Below are positions 29,312 through 39,294 of a stretch of DNA of 64,000 nucleotides, in pieces (position 1 is the stretch's first letter; each line of letters starts with the position of its first letter). Position numbers and translations under genes: made by a program. The DNA lies in contig NZ_CP012850.1 in assembly GCF_000802205.1 (NCBI RefSeq), forward strand, positions 1,426,001-1,490,000, read 5' to 3'. The stretch comes from Candidatus Nitrosocosmicus oleophilus. GTDB taxonomy: Archaea; Thermoproteota; Nitrososphaeria; Nitrososphaerales; Nitrososphaeraceae. Under the pieces are notes generated by a model. It was not told the DNA's origin, made no database searches, and worked only from the letters and a program-made list of their open reading frames with translations.

Positions 29312-30529
29312 CTACACAATAGTGTTATTTGATATTTCATTGGTCCCTTGTGAATCATCGCTTTCTTCGATTCCTTCTGTAGCATTGGTTAAGGTGTTGT
29401 TATAGACTTTATTTCCGATAGAGTTATGATATAGATAGATTCCTTGACTCTCACAATTACTGATGTCATTATCATAAACTTCGTTGTTTGGCGATTGAGA
29501 TAAGAATATACACTTTTCCTCGTCGTGAACATCGTTATTTCTAGCAACAGAATCAGACATATTTCTACTAAACATGATTCCAGACCCTGCACTGTTATAT
29601 ACTTCATTACCTTCGATTGTAATATTGTAACAATCAAGTGAGCATATTATGCCCATTGCACCATGGTCATGCACTGTGTTGTTCCTGATAATCATATCAT
29701 GAGTTGCAGTATGGGGGTCAAAACCATACATAAAGTTATCATGAACATTATTATCTTCTAAAACTACACCACCTACACCAACGGAATAAAATCCAAACCG
29801 GTCATGGTGAATCTCATTATTCTTTACTATACTTGTTCCATTGTTTCCGTAGTAACTAATACCAGAACAACCGCTACCGCATTCATAACCTAGATAAGCA
29901 ATTTCAGAATTGGTAATATTCATTGTTCCAGAAGTTTCATCTTCTGTTTTTATGTAAGGTCTTGGTATAGCATCGATACCGGTATGCTCAAATTCTCTGC
30001 TAGGGAGTATGTCAACTTCAAACTTTATAACATCATTGTTCTTAGGATCCCATGAAGTAATTTTTACCGAATCTATAATTAAATTACCAAAAACCGTAAT
30101 AGAGTTCACAATATCTCGGTCACCATCACCGTTCTTATCTCCAGCTAATATCTTGAGCCATTTGGTATCACTCGAATTAATCACAAGTGTTGAATCTTTT
30201 TCGACTATTATGGTTGCATCTAATATCCAAGTACTTTGATTGGAATTATTTTCTCTATTTAGAATCTCTTGATTTTGAATACTATTGTATATATCGGTAA
30301 GAGTTGTAGGATGTGAGCAGGACACAGTAATCGTGTTTTTACCATTTTCCTCGTCAGTATTATAACCAATACAGTCAGTATTACTACTTTTATCACTACT
30401 ATCACTATTTTGATCAGGCTCCTGAGCGAACGACGCGATATTTATTAAACCAAGTCCGCTGAATGTTAATATGATAACGAAAACCGATACAAAACACGTT
30501 GCTGAAATGAAACTCGCTAGCCGTTTCAA
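29312..30529 (-). CDS. Secreted parallel beta-helix protein, mannuronan C5-epimerase-like
   Basis: 405 residues from a TTG (an in-frame stop lies upstream and no ATG is nearby). The signal peptide ends SFAQ. Residues about 200-400 form repeated NNxIxxN coils of a right-handed beta-helix (TSIVKNNEIHHDRFGFYSV, NITIEGNEVYNSAGSGIMFS). The segment YGFDPHTATHDMIIRNNTV (D271, H273, H277) closely resembles the catalytic DPH region of AlgG-type mannuronan C5-epimerases. HGAMGIICSLDC and SGIMFSRN follow as in that family. It probably epimerises or cleaves an extracellular uronic-acid polymer. NosD-like helix proteins are the main alternative. Confidence 0.72.
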   Translation of the reverse strand: MKRLASFISATCFVSVFVIILTFSGLGLINIASFAQEPDQNSDSSDKSSNTDCIGYNTDEENGKNTITVSCSHPTTLTDIYNSIQNQEILNRENNSNQSTWILDATIIVEKDSTLVINSSDTKWLKILAGDKNGDGDRDIVNSITVFGNLIIDSVKITSWDPKNNDVIKFEVDILPSREFEHTGIDAIPRPYIKTEDETSGTMNITNSEIAYLGYECGSGCSGISYYGNNGTSIVKNNEIHHDRFGFYSVGVGGVVLEDNNVHDNFMYGFDPHTATHDMIIRNNTVHDHGAMGIICSLDCYNITIEGNEVYNSAGSGIMFSRNMSDSVARNNDVHDEEKCIFLSQSPNNEVYDNDISNCESQGIYLYHNSIGNKVYNNTLTNATEGIEESDDSQGTNEISNNTIV

Positions 30530-30765
30530 TTTATCTGATTGATGATTATTCTACCCGATTATAAGATTTATCTTTACAATTTTTTAAAAATGACAATCTT
30601 GAAAAATATTGAGAATTATTTTCAATACTCAAAATAATTTCAAACGATTTTATATAAAATGGATTAGTCCGTACTTATTTATTGACCATACCCAATTCTG
30701 TATCTTTATTTATGGCAATAAAAGTACAAGGTTTTAGGCATCCAAACACGCAAATAGTCTGGTGC

Positions 30766-31133
30766 CTAGATAACATTAGTAATCGATAAATTTTCTAACC
30801 AATGAGTTTCTACTCCAATTAATGAACTAAATCCTTGTTCTAACGACATTACTCCAGATATACTAAAGATGAGTGTGGTCACAACAGGAGACTAAAAAAA
30901 CTGTCCTTTTCTATGCCCAAAAGGGTGTTATCAGAAACTCGCTTTTTGTTAGTTCTAACTCCTATCAAAAATAATACTTGATTAAAAGTGTCTGCGAATG
31001 AATGATAAGTCTATGCCCGCATTGAAGTAATACCGGTTAGGGTTGCAGCTACAAGCTTGGACATTGCAATTCCTAAATTTCCCAATAAAACGGCATAAAT
31101 TACTCTTTTTGAACCTCCACCTCCACCTATCAT
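30766..31133 (-). pseudogene. Decayed CDF-family cation transporter
   Basis: From an ATG at 31133: GSKRVIYAVLLGNLGIAMSK and LVAATLTGITSM match TM1 of cation diffusion facilitators. After TAG (31011-31013) the frame continues YHSFADTFNQVLFLIGVR, carrying the HSxxD metal-site motif of TM2. It stops at TGA after FFSLLL. The next frame continues VTTLIFSISGVMSLEQGFSS, matching the family's next membrane segment. One nonsense codon, one frameshift and loss of the remaining two-thirds make it dead. The family exports Zn2+, Mn2+ or similar. Confidence 0.75.
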
Positions 31134-31530
31134 TAATATTTACAAATAATCCTTAACTTGGATTTGATACATGCTGTTAAAATATTAATGCAAAAACCTG
31201 GACTTTTTGATTTTTCCTTCTTCTTTATTAGCAGCACAGAGTGTAAATCAAAAACTAAAATAAAATTAACTGCCAGCGTTAACTACAAACAAAAATTTTT
31301 ACCAGGAATTCAAACACCAGCAACTATTCTAAACTACTGATGGACAAATTTAAGAATCTAACCAGTTTTTTCAATCTCTTTTTTTAGTAATTATTATTAG
31401 TGTTAACATCATACTAAGAATCGTAAGCGTTTTTAACTTATCAAAAAATAAATAATAAAATTGAGGTTTATTTTTCTGCTTAAAGCAACACAATTGATAA
31501 TATACTTTGATATCTATTAATACATGACTC
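31134..31530. other. Intergenic
   Basis: Nothing supported; a 60-codon frame at 31158 has no independent evidence. Confidence 0.4.
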
Positions 31531-31956
31531 ATGAGTTTGGTAATAACGGTATGTCTATTGGTAATAGTTGGGCTCATGACCGTATACGGTTTATCAGTAT
31601 CAGATTTAGTTTTTTGCGTTGACAAAACTTTTTATGATGATGAAGAAAAATCAATGACATCCCTTCTTAAAGGACCGACCATGAAACACATGACAGACAA
31701 GACTCTTGTAGAAATAGTAAAAAGCTTTAAGAATTCTTCAGGATTTTACAAAATTAATGGAACTTTAGAAAATGAGGATTCGATTATACTTACAGATATT
31801 AAGGTGATAAAATATTACAAGATTCCTTCGGTAAATGATACAACGTTATTATGCTATGAGGAAAGTGGTGTTAGGTGCGAATATAAGTCAATTAATCAAT
31901 TACATTCAGATAGTTTTTTATTAAACATTCCTGATCCAAACATGAATGCTAAATAA
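31531..31956 (+). CDS. Membrane-anchored hypothetical protein
   Basis: 141 residues. One N-terminal membrane segment (SLVITVCLLVIVGLMTVYGL) is followed by a soluble outer domain (TLVEIVKSFKNSSGFYKING, DSIILTDIKVIKYYKIPSV) with three cysteines, two of them in LLCYEESGVRCEY. The family is unknown. Confidence 0.6.
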   Translation: MSLVITVCLLVIVGLMTVYGLSVSDLVFCVDKTFYDDEEKSMTSLLKGPTMKHMTDKTLVEIVKSFKNSSGFYKINGTLENEDSIILTDIKVIKYYKIPSVNDTTLLCYEESGVRCEYKSINQLHSDSFLLNIPDPNMNAK

Positions 31957-32400
31957 TGGTATTATATTCTCATACAGTAAAATAGAGTTACATCGAGAAG
32001 TAACATGCATTTATGCGTAGTTCTAAGATGGTTTTTGGTTTAAAACCTAGGACTAATTAATAATATAGGAGTTGAGCGAAATTAGTGCTACCAATAACAT
32101 TTGAGATATAAGGATAAATAGTAAAACAATAAGATGAAACAAGATTATATCATATAACTTTATTCCTCTTAATCCTAAATCGATAAAGTCAACTTCATTT
32201 GGTAGGCACTTGACCACAAAATGGGCTCATGATGAGCATGCTTTATGAATTATTCAATCAATCAATTGATGAAATGAAAATAAATAAAATCACAATTGAT
32301 TGCAATTAATTACAACAAAAACGTGGACATTATTAGGTGCCGATATTCAATCATTCTTATGAATTTTCGAAATATCAATTCACAACAAAATACTCATCAA
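31957..32400. other. Intergenic
   Basis: Nothing supported. Confidence 0.4.
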
Positions 32401-32703
32401 ATGACGAAACTAGCATCAATATTTTCAATTCTTTTTGTTTCCATGTTTTCTATGGCAATCATTTCGGCAGAGGATAAAACGGTAGTAAATGTGAAATCAA
32501 AACCAAGAGCACAAGTGGAAGCGATTGAATCATCATCGACAATGGGATCTGAAGTCGATTCAAAGGATCTTACAACCAAGTCACATGAATCTTTGAATGA
32601 ATATGAAATCACAAAGCAGTCAGGAACAGGTTCTTTTGTATCAAACTATATCAATGCATGGAAACTGAGCAAAGCAAGTTCGGTATTTCAAATAACTTTA
32701 TAA
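32401..32703 (+). CDS. Small exported protein
   Basis: 100 residues from the ATG at 32401. A signal peptide (KLASIFSILFVSMFSMAIIS) is followed by a Ser/Lys/Glu-rich low-complexity mature part with no cysteines. The family is unknown. The start is chosen because it places the signal at the N-terminus. Confidence 0.5.
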   Translation: MTKLASIFSILFVSMFSMAIISAEDKTVVNVKSKPRAQVEAIESSSTMGSEVDSKDLTTKSHESLNEYEITKQSGTGSFVSNYINAWKLSKASSVFQITL

Positions 32704-32932
32704 ATTAATAATAAATTACAAAATCTTAAAACTAGCTCGTTGATCACATAAAAGTTTGGTTAATTTGCTTGCAAATTAAGACATTGATAAATAAATTTTC
32801 TTTTTCAAAATTTGTTTATACATAATTCTTTCAGAGATTAATGGATTTGAATGCGAAATGAATTTAACATGAAATCATAATTATATTGTCTGATTACAAT
32901 AGGTTTATTAATTTAGCACAAACATTCAAGTT

Positions 32933-33133
32933 ATGAGATTTTTCCCCAAAACCGTCATTGTAGTTACAGGGATATGCCTTTTAATGATAACTCACTCTTC
33001 TCTTGTCTTTGAGGTCTTAGGTCAGCCTAATGCTATTAACATTAGTGATTATGACTTGGAATTTACCCCGCATACTTTGCAAAACAGCACTATAGCGGGT
33101 GACAATAATACATCTCATTCTGATGCCAACTGA
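32933..33133 (+). CDS. Small exported peptide
   Basis: 66 residues. The signal peptide TVIVVTGICLLMITHSSLVF ends near VLGQ, with a short Asn/Ser-rich mature part. A GTTTATTAAT box about 25 bases before the ATG suggests a leaderless transcript. The function is unknown. Confidence 0.5.
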   Translation: MRFFPKTVIVVTGICLLMITHSSLVFEVLGQPNAINISDYDLEFTPHTLQNSTIAGDNNTSHSDAN

Positions 33134-33519
33134 CAAGAAAGTTCTTGAAATTTATGGCGGCTCAAGAATGGCAACGATATGCTGTGCAATTATCCTCTAT
33201 CATGCTCGAATAGTCTTATTTTTCTAGCAGATATATCATTCTTAAGTTTAGAACTTTGATTAGAGATGCCTTCATCAAATTACTAAAAAAGGGACGGTCA
33301 ATCAAGATTGTCGGATTATGAAAATAGTGTCTGAACTAGTATATAACGTATATGTTCAATGTCTAAATGATTTCAACATAGTCTTTTGGTATGTTGATGT
33401 CAACTATTTTTAGAATAACTTAAATAGTCATGAATTCAAAAAATAGACTTTATCTCCTATTTACCTACTTATTAATTTCATTGTATAAAACTAGTTAACA
33501 ATGTAATTATGAATTTTGT
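33134..33519. other. Intergenic
   Basis: Nothing supported. Confidence 0.4.
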
Positions 33520-33804
33520 ATGACCTCATATATTTACATTAATTTTATCTTGAATGTGAAGGCCCTGACAAACTTTGTGATATTGCAGTTGATGCTTCAG
33601 CAAAATTTCTCAAACACAGATAAGTCGAATATTTATGGAGTAGATTTTTTCTATTCAGGATTACATTTTCCAAGGATTGATGAAAGTAATTGTATTAGCT
33701 GCATTCTCTTACCCAGCAATAAATTTGATCAAGTTAATGATTATCTCACTATGATTGACAACCTTTTGGATCAATTAGATATGATGATTAATAAACTAAA
33801 ATAA
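33520..33804 (+). CDS. Hypothetical protein just upstream of an insertion sequence
   Basis: 94 codons. The C-terminal half (DFFYSGLHFPRIDESNCISC, LLPSNKFDQVNDYLTMIDNL) has coding-like composition, reminiscent of a small ligand-binding domain. The N-terminus looks random, so the true start may be internal or the gene truncated. Insertion sequence copy 2 lies about a dozen bases after its stop and does not interrupt it. Confidence 0.35.
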   Translation: MTSYIYINFILNVKALTNFVILQLMLQQNFSNTDKSNIYGVDFFYSGLHFPRIDESNCISCILLPSNKFDQVNDYLTMIDNLLDQLDMMINKLK

Positions 33805-33815
33805 GAATTGCCAAA

Positions 33816-34812
33816 TGCTTTGTCGCCTAACTCAACATATTTAGCTGGAATGAACAGATTGATTATTTGTGATAGACTGGCCCTCTTACAATCGCTCATT
33901 AGTTCAACGCGGTGAGATCCTCTTCTCGTATGATTTCCTTGATGGTTGGGGTTCAGAGATAGAGAATATGAATATAAACAAAAAGGGTAAACCATTTGTA
34001 TTTCCAGATTCTTTCATCTTGGCCATTGGTTACATTCGCTATTTATTTCACCTACCATACAGACAAACCCAAGGTATAATTAAGGCCACAGGAAAAAGGT
34101 TACCTGCTAATCCACCAAGTTATGGTCACATCTGTAAACGAATCAACAAGCTAAACATCGATATTAAAAGAGACAAGATGGATGACGATGATGACCTAAT
34201 AATATCAATAGACAGTACAGGTATCAAGATTACTAACAGAGGTCAGTGGATGGATGAGAAATGGAATACACAAAATAGAAAAGGATATCTCAAGATCCAC
34301 GTTGCTGTAGACATAAAGACCAGGAAAATCATTGCTTTGGAAGTGACAGATGAGAAGGTACATGATGGGAAAATGCTAAAGAAACTAGTCAATCATGTTT
34401 TGGATTCGAGAGAACCAAACACTGTAAAGATAAAATCGGTACTAGCTGATGGAGCCTATGATTCAAATCCAAACTTTGTGTATCTTGAGGACAAAAAGAT
34501 CAATCCAGGTATAAAGGTAAGAAGGAACTCTATTGTTTCTCCTAAAAACAATAGGTTAAGGAACAACGAAGTAAAGTTACAAGCAAAGGATCTGTTGAAA
34601 TGGAAGACAAAAAGAAAATACGGACAGAGATGGATATCTGAAACTGTGTTCTCAGCTATAAAGAGAATGTTTGGTGAATACACATCAGCAAACAGGTTTC
34701 AAAACATGGTAAAGGAGATCATGATAAAAGTATCATTGTATAACATTTTTAGAAGAATATAACATGATGATCATGATGATAACCGGAGAATAAGGAATTA
34801 TGCAACAAAGCA
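33816..34812 (+). mobile_element. IS5-family-like insertion sequence, copy 2 (intact)
   Basis: 997 bases, the same ends as copy 1 (24442-25438), flanked by an 8-base direct repeat TTGCCAAA (33808-33815 and 34813-34820). It has a single transposase gene. Near identity of the copies shows very recent movement. Confidence 0.9.
33869..34762 (+). CDS. DDE transposase, IS5 family-like
   Basis: 297 residues from a GTG; an in-frame TGA three codons upstream fixes the start. The N-terminal DNA-binding part includes YRQTQGIIKATGKRLPANPP. The catalytic triad is visible as D in IISIDSTGIK, D in SVLADGAYDSN and E in RWISETVFSAIKRMFGEY. Basic residues are common, as in IS5 transposases. It cuts and joins the element ends and can act on both copies in this window. 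Confidence 0.9.
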   Translation: MIDWPSYNRSLVQRGEILFSYDFLDGWGSEIENMNINKKGKPFVFPDSFILAIGYIRYLFHLPYRQTQGIIKATGKRLPANPPSYGHICKRINKLNIDIKRDKMDDDDDLIISIDSTGIKITNRGQWMDEKWNTQNRKGYLKIHVAVDIKTRKIIALEVTDEKVHDGKMLKKLVNHVLDSREPNTVKIKSVLADGAYDSNPNFVYLEDKKINPGIKVRRNSIVSPKNNRLRNNEVKLQAKDLLKWKTKRKYGQRWISETVFSAIKRMFGEYTSANRFQNMVKEIMIKVSLYNIFRRI

Positions 34813-34959
34813 TTGCCAAATAAAGAATAAGAAAGAAGTTTGTTCAGTATTTAAACCGGTTTTAGAAACAATTAGAAGGACGATGTATCATCTGGTGGGT
34901 TCACTGATGATAACGCCGGATCACCCTATTGTATCTGCGGAGAGTGACAATTCGAGAAT

Positions 34960-35421
34960 ACACAAGGGGTGGGTTCCAATAGTATTCTAACCGTGCACAA
35001 CCAAGAGCATGCTGAATTGGGAGTTACAACGCTCACCTGGAGCAATACACACGCTGCTGATGCTCTGACCTGGGCTGATCATCTGGTTACTCTCCAAGTG
35101 ATCGGTGGTTCAAATGCTCACGATCCTAACCAAACTCCAACACGGGTGAAAACTTCGGAGTAAGAAGGTATAATGTAATGAACCATGCAACCCCAGATCA
35201 GATGCAGAAAATGTGGCTCCGGGAAAAGAACAAACATGACGGCACATTACCGCCAAGGTCTGGACATTATGGACAGATGGTTTCTCCGGTCACGACCGAG
35301 GTTGGTTGCGCTACCACAAGTACACTCGGTGGTCCTTTCGCTCAATCTGGCGGAACAGACGGTTGAGTGTGCCGCTATACTCCGCGGGCATAGTCATGAC
35401 CTGCGTGAATTGAGCCTGTAG
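34960..35421 (+). pseudogene. Decayed CAP-domain (SCP/PR-1) gene
   Basis: Pieces in shifting frames match the intact protein at 41091-41621: LTVHNQEHAELGVTTLTWSN and DALTWADHLVTLQV; then after a frameshift near 35145 GENFGVRRYNVMNHATPDQM, MWLREKNKHD and SGHYGQMV; then after another near 35366 VCRYTPRG. No signal peptide is left. Base composition is noticeably more GC-rich than the surroundings, as in the intact copy, hinting at acquisition from elsewhere. Confidence 0.75.
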
Positions 35422-35489
35422 GCATGTAACTTCCATTATGGCCAAAAATTTCATTTTGATCTTTATAAAGGAAGTTATCATATTATGAT

Positions 35490-36869
35490 ATGCAAATTAC
35501 TGTAAGGATTAATGGAGTAGATCCAAAGATCTCTGAGTTGGGAGAAGAAGGAAACTCTGAACGAATCTTTGAAGTAAAGAAGCAGAATATCATATCAAAT
35601 ACATCTTGTTCTATATTTTCAAAAAATGAACACGATCAAAATGCCTCTCATGTACTTGTGGATGTTGGCAATGGAGTTATCTCAAGCATCGAGCGAGGAT
35701 TCCCTAGTCTTAGAGATGGAACATCATATTTATCAGACTCCCACCTTCCAAATGCACTTTTGATAACTCATTCACATGATGATCATATTGCAGAACTTCC
35801 ATCTTTAATAGAAAAAATTACTAATAGTTCCAAGAATTTACAAATTTTCTGCACAGAACAATGCTATGAACAAATTGTTCAAAAGTTTCCTCACCTCTCA
35901 TCCATTATTTCATCAAATTCAACTTCTGTAATAAATAATAATACTATTTCCGTGAATGTAATATATCCAAATAATAACTTTAAAGTTGATAATCTTTCAA
36001 TAACTCCTATTTTGGCAGACCATGGCAGTAATACCCCTGCTGGTTCGGTCATTTATGTAGTAGATATAGATAATATAAAAATAGTATTTGGATGGGATTT
36101 TCTTTCTCTTGTAGGCGTAGATGAAAATATACTCTGGAATCCTGATCTTCTTATACTGGGTACTAATAGTTATAATCCGCATCCAGAAACAGGAATGATC
36201 TCTGTTTCCGATGCATACTCATTAATAAGACAATGGAATGCTAAAGAAAGCTATATAGTACATTATAGTGGGTTAGCAGATCTTGTAGATGCTAAAAATC
36301 AATGGTTTAGAGGACCAACAAAACCTATGACCTCAGAAGAACTACAAAAAGTAGTAGACTCTAGTGGTCCTATATCAGGTGCAGAAAATCTTTATTCTTT
36401 TAAAATAACCGTAGCCAAGGAAGGAATGTTGTGGCACTCAAAAACGCAATTTGAAGAACCTTTGGAAAAATATAATGGTAGTGATAAAATAGGAAACGAA
36501 CTTTTAATTGAAGGTCTTGAAAAATATGTGTTGAAATTTGAACATAATTCTATAGAAGATAATTTAAGAATCATGGTTGAGGATCGCATCAATAGACGTG
36601 ATTTATCCTTCGTTAGGCCACACAAAGATAGTAATAATGATAATATAGTTTATGCCGAGGCAGTGAAAGGGGGAATGAGGACTTGTGGTCCAGAATTGAG
36701 AATGGAGGTACTCAATACAATTCCACAATCCGCACAATCACGGGAAGATTCTGCTGTTGTTAGAATGCATGCCTACAAAGGCAAAAAGGATGTTTACAAA
36801 AACGATATACGAATCAATAATTTAGATGCGGTAAGGTTGAAAAGATATCTTCAAGAAAATTTAACATAA
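35490..36869 (+). CDS. Metallo-beta-lactamase-fold hydrolase
   Basis: 459 residues, no signal peptide. Motif II THSHDDH (H94, H96, D98, H99) follows the strand LPNALLI. ADHGSN and VVDIDNIKIVFGWDFLS are the later metal-site strands, and SYIVHYSG supplies a late His. Such proteins are Zn/Fe hydrolases (nucleases, phosphodiesterases, thioesterases). An unassigned C-terminal part of about 120 residues (from near 335) is extra to the fold. The substrate is unknown. Confidence 0.75.
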   Translation: MQITVRINGVDPKISELGEEGNSERIFEVKKQNIISNTSCSIFSKNEHDQNASHVLVDVGNGVISSIERGFPSLRDGTSYLSDSHLPNALLITHSHDDHIAELPSLIEKITNSSKNLQIFCTEQCYEQIVQKFPHLSSIISSNSTSVINNNTISVNVIYPNNNFKVDNLSITPILADHGSNTPAGSVIYVVDIDNIKIVFGWDFLSLVGVDENILWNPDLLILGTNSYNPHPETGMISVSDAYSLIRQWNAKESYIVHYSGLADLVDAKNQWFRGPTKPMTSEELQKVVDSSGPISGAENLYSFKITVAKEGMLWHSKTQFEEPLEKYNGSDKIGNELLIEGLEKYVLKFEHNSIEDNLRIMVEDRINRRDLSFVRPHKDSNNDNIVYAEAVKGGMRTCGPELRMEVLNTIPQSAQSREDSAVVRMHAYKGKKDVYKNDIRINNLDAVRLKRYLQENLT

Positions 36870-37264
36870 CATCTACGTGCTTAATCTATTGATATGACAT
36901 AATCGGAGTTTTTCCTTTTTATATATGTCTTTAGATGGGAAAGTTCTTTTAGGTTAGAGCAAAATAGGATTTGAGAAAATATTGTTACTGTGTAATGGAG
37001 AAGACAGATAAATCATGTTTGTACCAAACTAGATATGTATTATAGTCACGCAATCAGATAGGATTAAGTTAGATTGTTTATTAAACACCTAGACTTTTGG
37101 AAGAAAAAAAGTAGGTTTACGTCCTGATATTGGGCACTGACCTATACTACGCATAGTTTGTATTTCAACAACTACTTCCTTTAGGACACTACGTTACTAT
37201 CCTCTTCTGCTGATTGACCTTGATAAATTGGAGATTCGGAATACCTATTTCCATCACTTGACTG
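36870..37264. other. Intergenic
   Basis: Nothing seen. Confidence 0.4.
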
Positions 37265-37613
37265 TCAACATACGTTATTCCCTGAGGTAAGTAAGCCTTC
37301 TAATATAGGGATTGGTGAAATAATTCCTATAACCCTGACCGTGTATGAAGGTGAATTTGACACATTCATATTACCACAGCCGGCGTAAAAGGTCATTCCA
37401 GCTGGAACGCTTCCGGCTGCAATGGTATCTATCACAACATTCTTTTTATCTATGACAGTGATTGTGGCTGAAAATGCGTTTGTTACATACATATTATTAT
37501 AACTACCTGGGTTGAACGTTACTCTAGCTGGGCTGTCTCTTCCTTTTATGGTATCTATAGCTCCATCTTTTTGGGCAAAGGCTTTAGATATTCCAGTCGA
37601 ATCAGTATAAATT
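37265..37613 (-). pseudogene. Decayed YVTN protein fragment
   Basis: The frame opens just after a TAG with no ATG. It reads SKAFAQKDGAIDTI (the remains of a signal end), ARVTFNPGSYNNMYVTNAFS, TITVIDKKNVVIDTIAAG, then a degenerate blade and a stop. About two blades remain of a normally much longer propeller. An internal ATG at 37492 would omit the signal. Confidence 0.65.
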
Positions 37614-37847
37614 ACAAACTATAACGAAATTATAAGCACACGCCTAGACCAATGTTATCAAGGAATTTGATTGGTAAGATGAACTTACATATATAGAAAA
37701 TTAGTTTATAACAACCGATTATCAATCAATTTGTTTATTAATCTAATCTTCTCTCAAAATGCTTAGAAATGATGCATTATATTTCCAGAAAGTCTGAGAA
37801 TTATTGTTATTGAAATTATGATAATAGGTCTCAGATAATTAATCGTG

Positions 37848-38786
37848 ATGTATAATAAAGGTGTTCTTAGTATTTTAGGAAGAGTATATTTGAATACTAA
37901 ATTGTTTATAGGAACATCTGCAATCATCTTGTTATATGGACTCACCACTGTCTCTACAGACACTTTATTAAGCTCAGCAACCCCAAATTTGGATCAAACC
38001 AAAGTTAATTCGTATAATGAGCCAATCAATAATCATCTTTTAAGCTTGAATGTACTAACTAATAGTCTAGAAAACAGACTTTATGGAGTAGCTTCTATAT
38101 TGGAATTTGCAAGCAACCTACCGGAAATGAAAAGTGTGCCTAATGTGAGCTTGTTGAATACTACTCTGGAAACCCTCCATGGAATTCCACAAGACTCAGA
38201 TTTACAAAAAAGAAACATTGCACAGGAAATCTTATCCCACTATCATGAAATTGCTGGAATAGCATTCATTATGCCTAATGGTGATACCTACTTCATGGAA
38301 CCTTATGCCTTGCAAAGCAATCAGACTAAAAATAATCTTGCTTACAGAGACTACTTTAAAGGATCTATTGCTACTAACGACACCTATCTTGGAGACATAA
38401 TTACTTCCACATCTTCGGGCGTTAAACGTGCTATTGTAGCAGTACCCGTATTTACCGAAAAGAATAACGGAGTTTTAACAGGGGTTTTGGTTGGATCTAT
38501 AGAATTAGGCCTTTTGAACAAAGAACTTCAATCATTAGATTTATCTCAAGGTCAACGAATTGTATATGTTGACTCCAACGATACTAAGTTAGCAGATTCT
38601 GATAGGAGACTTTTTACAAATAGTAGTGAAACATTTTCTAATCTAAAGAGTTTCCAGAATGCCAATGAAGGAAAGTTCGGTTCCATTGTGGAGAAAGTAG
38701 GCCAAGATAACATGCTAGTAACATACTATCCAATGGAGGCGCTCCAAAATAGGTGGATAGTACTTTGGATACAGCCCATTAGTTAG
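37848..38786 (+). CDS. Membrane-anchored Cache-domain protein (paralogue 1)
   Basis: About 312 residues from ATG 37848 (GTG 37845 is also in frame). One membrane segment (KLFIGTSAIILLYGLTTV) is followed by a complete outer Cache domain: NRLYGVASILEFASNLPEMK, GIAFIMPNGDTYFMEPY, YRDYFKGSI, IITSTSSGVKRAIVAVPVF, LVGSIELGLLNKEL. No cytoplasmic output domain or second membrane helix is seen. It is therefore a ligand-binding protein held on the outside, presumably partnering another receptor. A paralogue lies at 42937-43885. Confidence 0.78.
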   Translation: MYNKGVLSILGRVYLNTKLFIGTSAIILLYGLTTVSTDTLLSSATPNLDQTKVNSYNEPINNHLLSLNVLTNSLENRLYGVASILEFASNLPEMKSVPNVSLLNTTLETLHGIPQDSDLQKRNIAQEILSHYHEIAGIAFIMPNGDTYFMEPYALQSNQTKNNLAYRDYFKGSIATNDTYLGDIITSTSSGVKRAIVAVPVFTEKNNGVLTGVLVGSIELGLLNKELQSLDLSQGQRIVYVDSNDTKLADSDRRLFTNSSETFSNLKSFQNANEGKFGSIVEKVGQDNMLVTYYPMEALQNRWIVLWIQPIS

Positions 38787-39294
38787 CAATATGGGCTACA
38801 ATAGTAACAAGTTTTTGACTGAACAAATAGATCCAATCGGGTGCTCTTTTACATCATCCTTACTACGGACGATTCATTAATACATCTCTCTATAATCAAA
38901 TAATAATTTAACAACGGATATTAATTGTGCCCAATGTAGTACTACGCTAAAGTCATTGACTATTGGAAATGAAATCTTATATACCAAATAAAAGAAAATT
39001 CCCAAGTTGTCAATCCAATACCCACAATGACTCCGATAAGTTAAACCCGTTGTGAAACCTAAGTGAATGTCCTTTTGATTTCCGTCAAAGCCCCCAACCA
39101 TATTAGTCTCTTTATTCTCCTCGCTGCATTACATTGGTAGAATAAATGCGGAATCTGTTTATGACTTGAATCACTACATACAGAACTAGAGTAAAAAATG
39201 GATTCAATTAATAGGTCTACTCTACTGACTTCGTTTCATTATTCCAAATCTTGAGAATCAATAATATTTAGATCAAGAATAACAAGATGACAGC
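38787..39294. other. Gap with a possible small convergent ORF
   Basis: Apart from the candidate at 38877-39101 nothing is seen. Confidence 0.4.
38877..39101 (-). CDS. Possible small protein with GFDGN-x2-DIH motif
   Basis: 74 codons, convergent with Cache paralogue 1. Its start, GGFDGNQKDIHLGFTTGL, resembles GFDGNYVDIHMSLNTV in the small ORF convergent with Cache paralogue 2 (43902-44045). The rest looks hydrophobic and irregular. The shared motif and position are the only support. Confidence 0.35.
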   Translation of the reverse strand: MVGGFDGNQKDIHLGFTTGLTYRSHCGYWIDNLGIFFYLVYKISFPIVNDFSVVLHWAQLISVVKLLFDYREMY

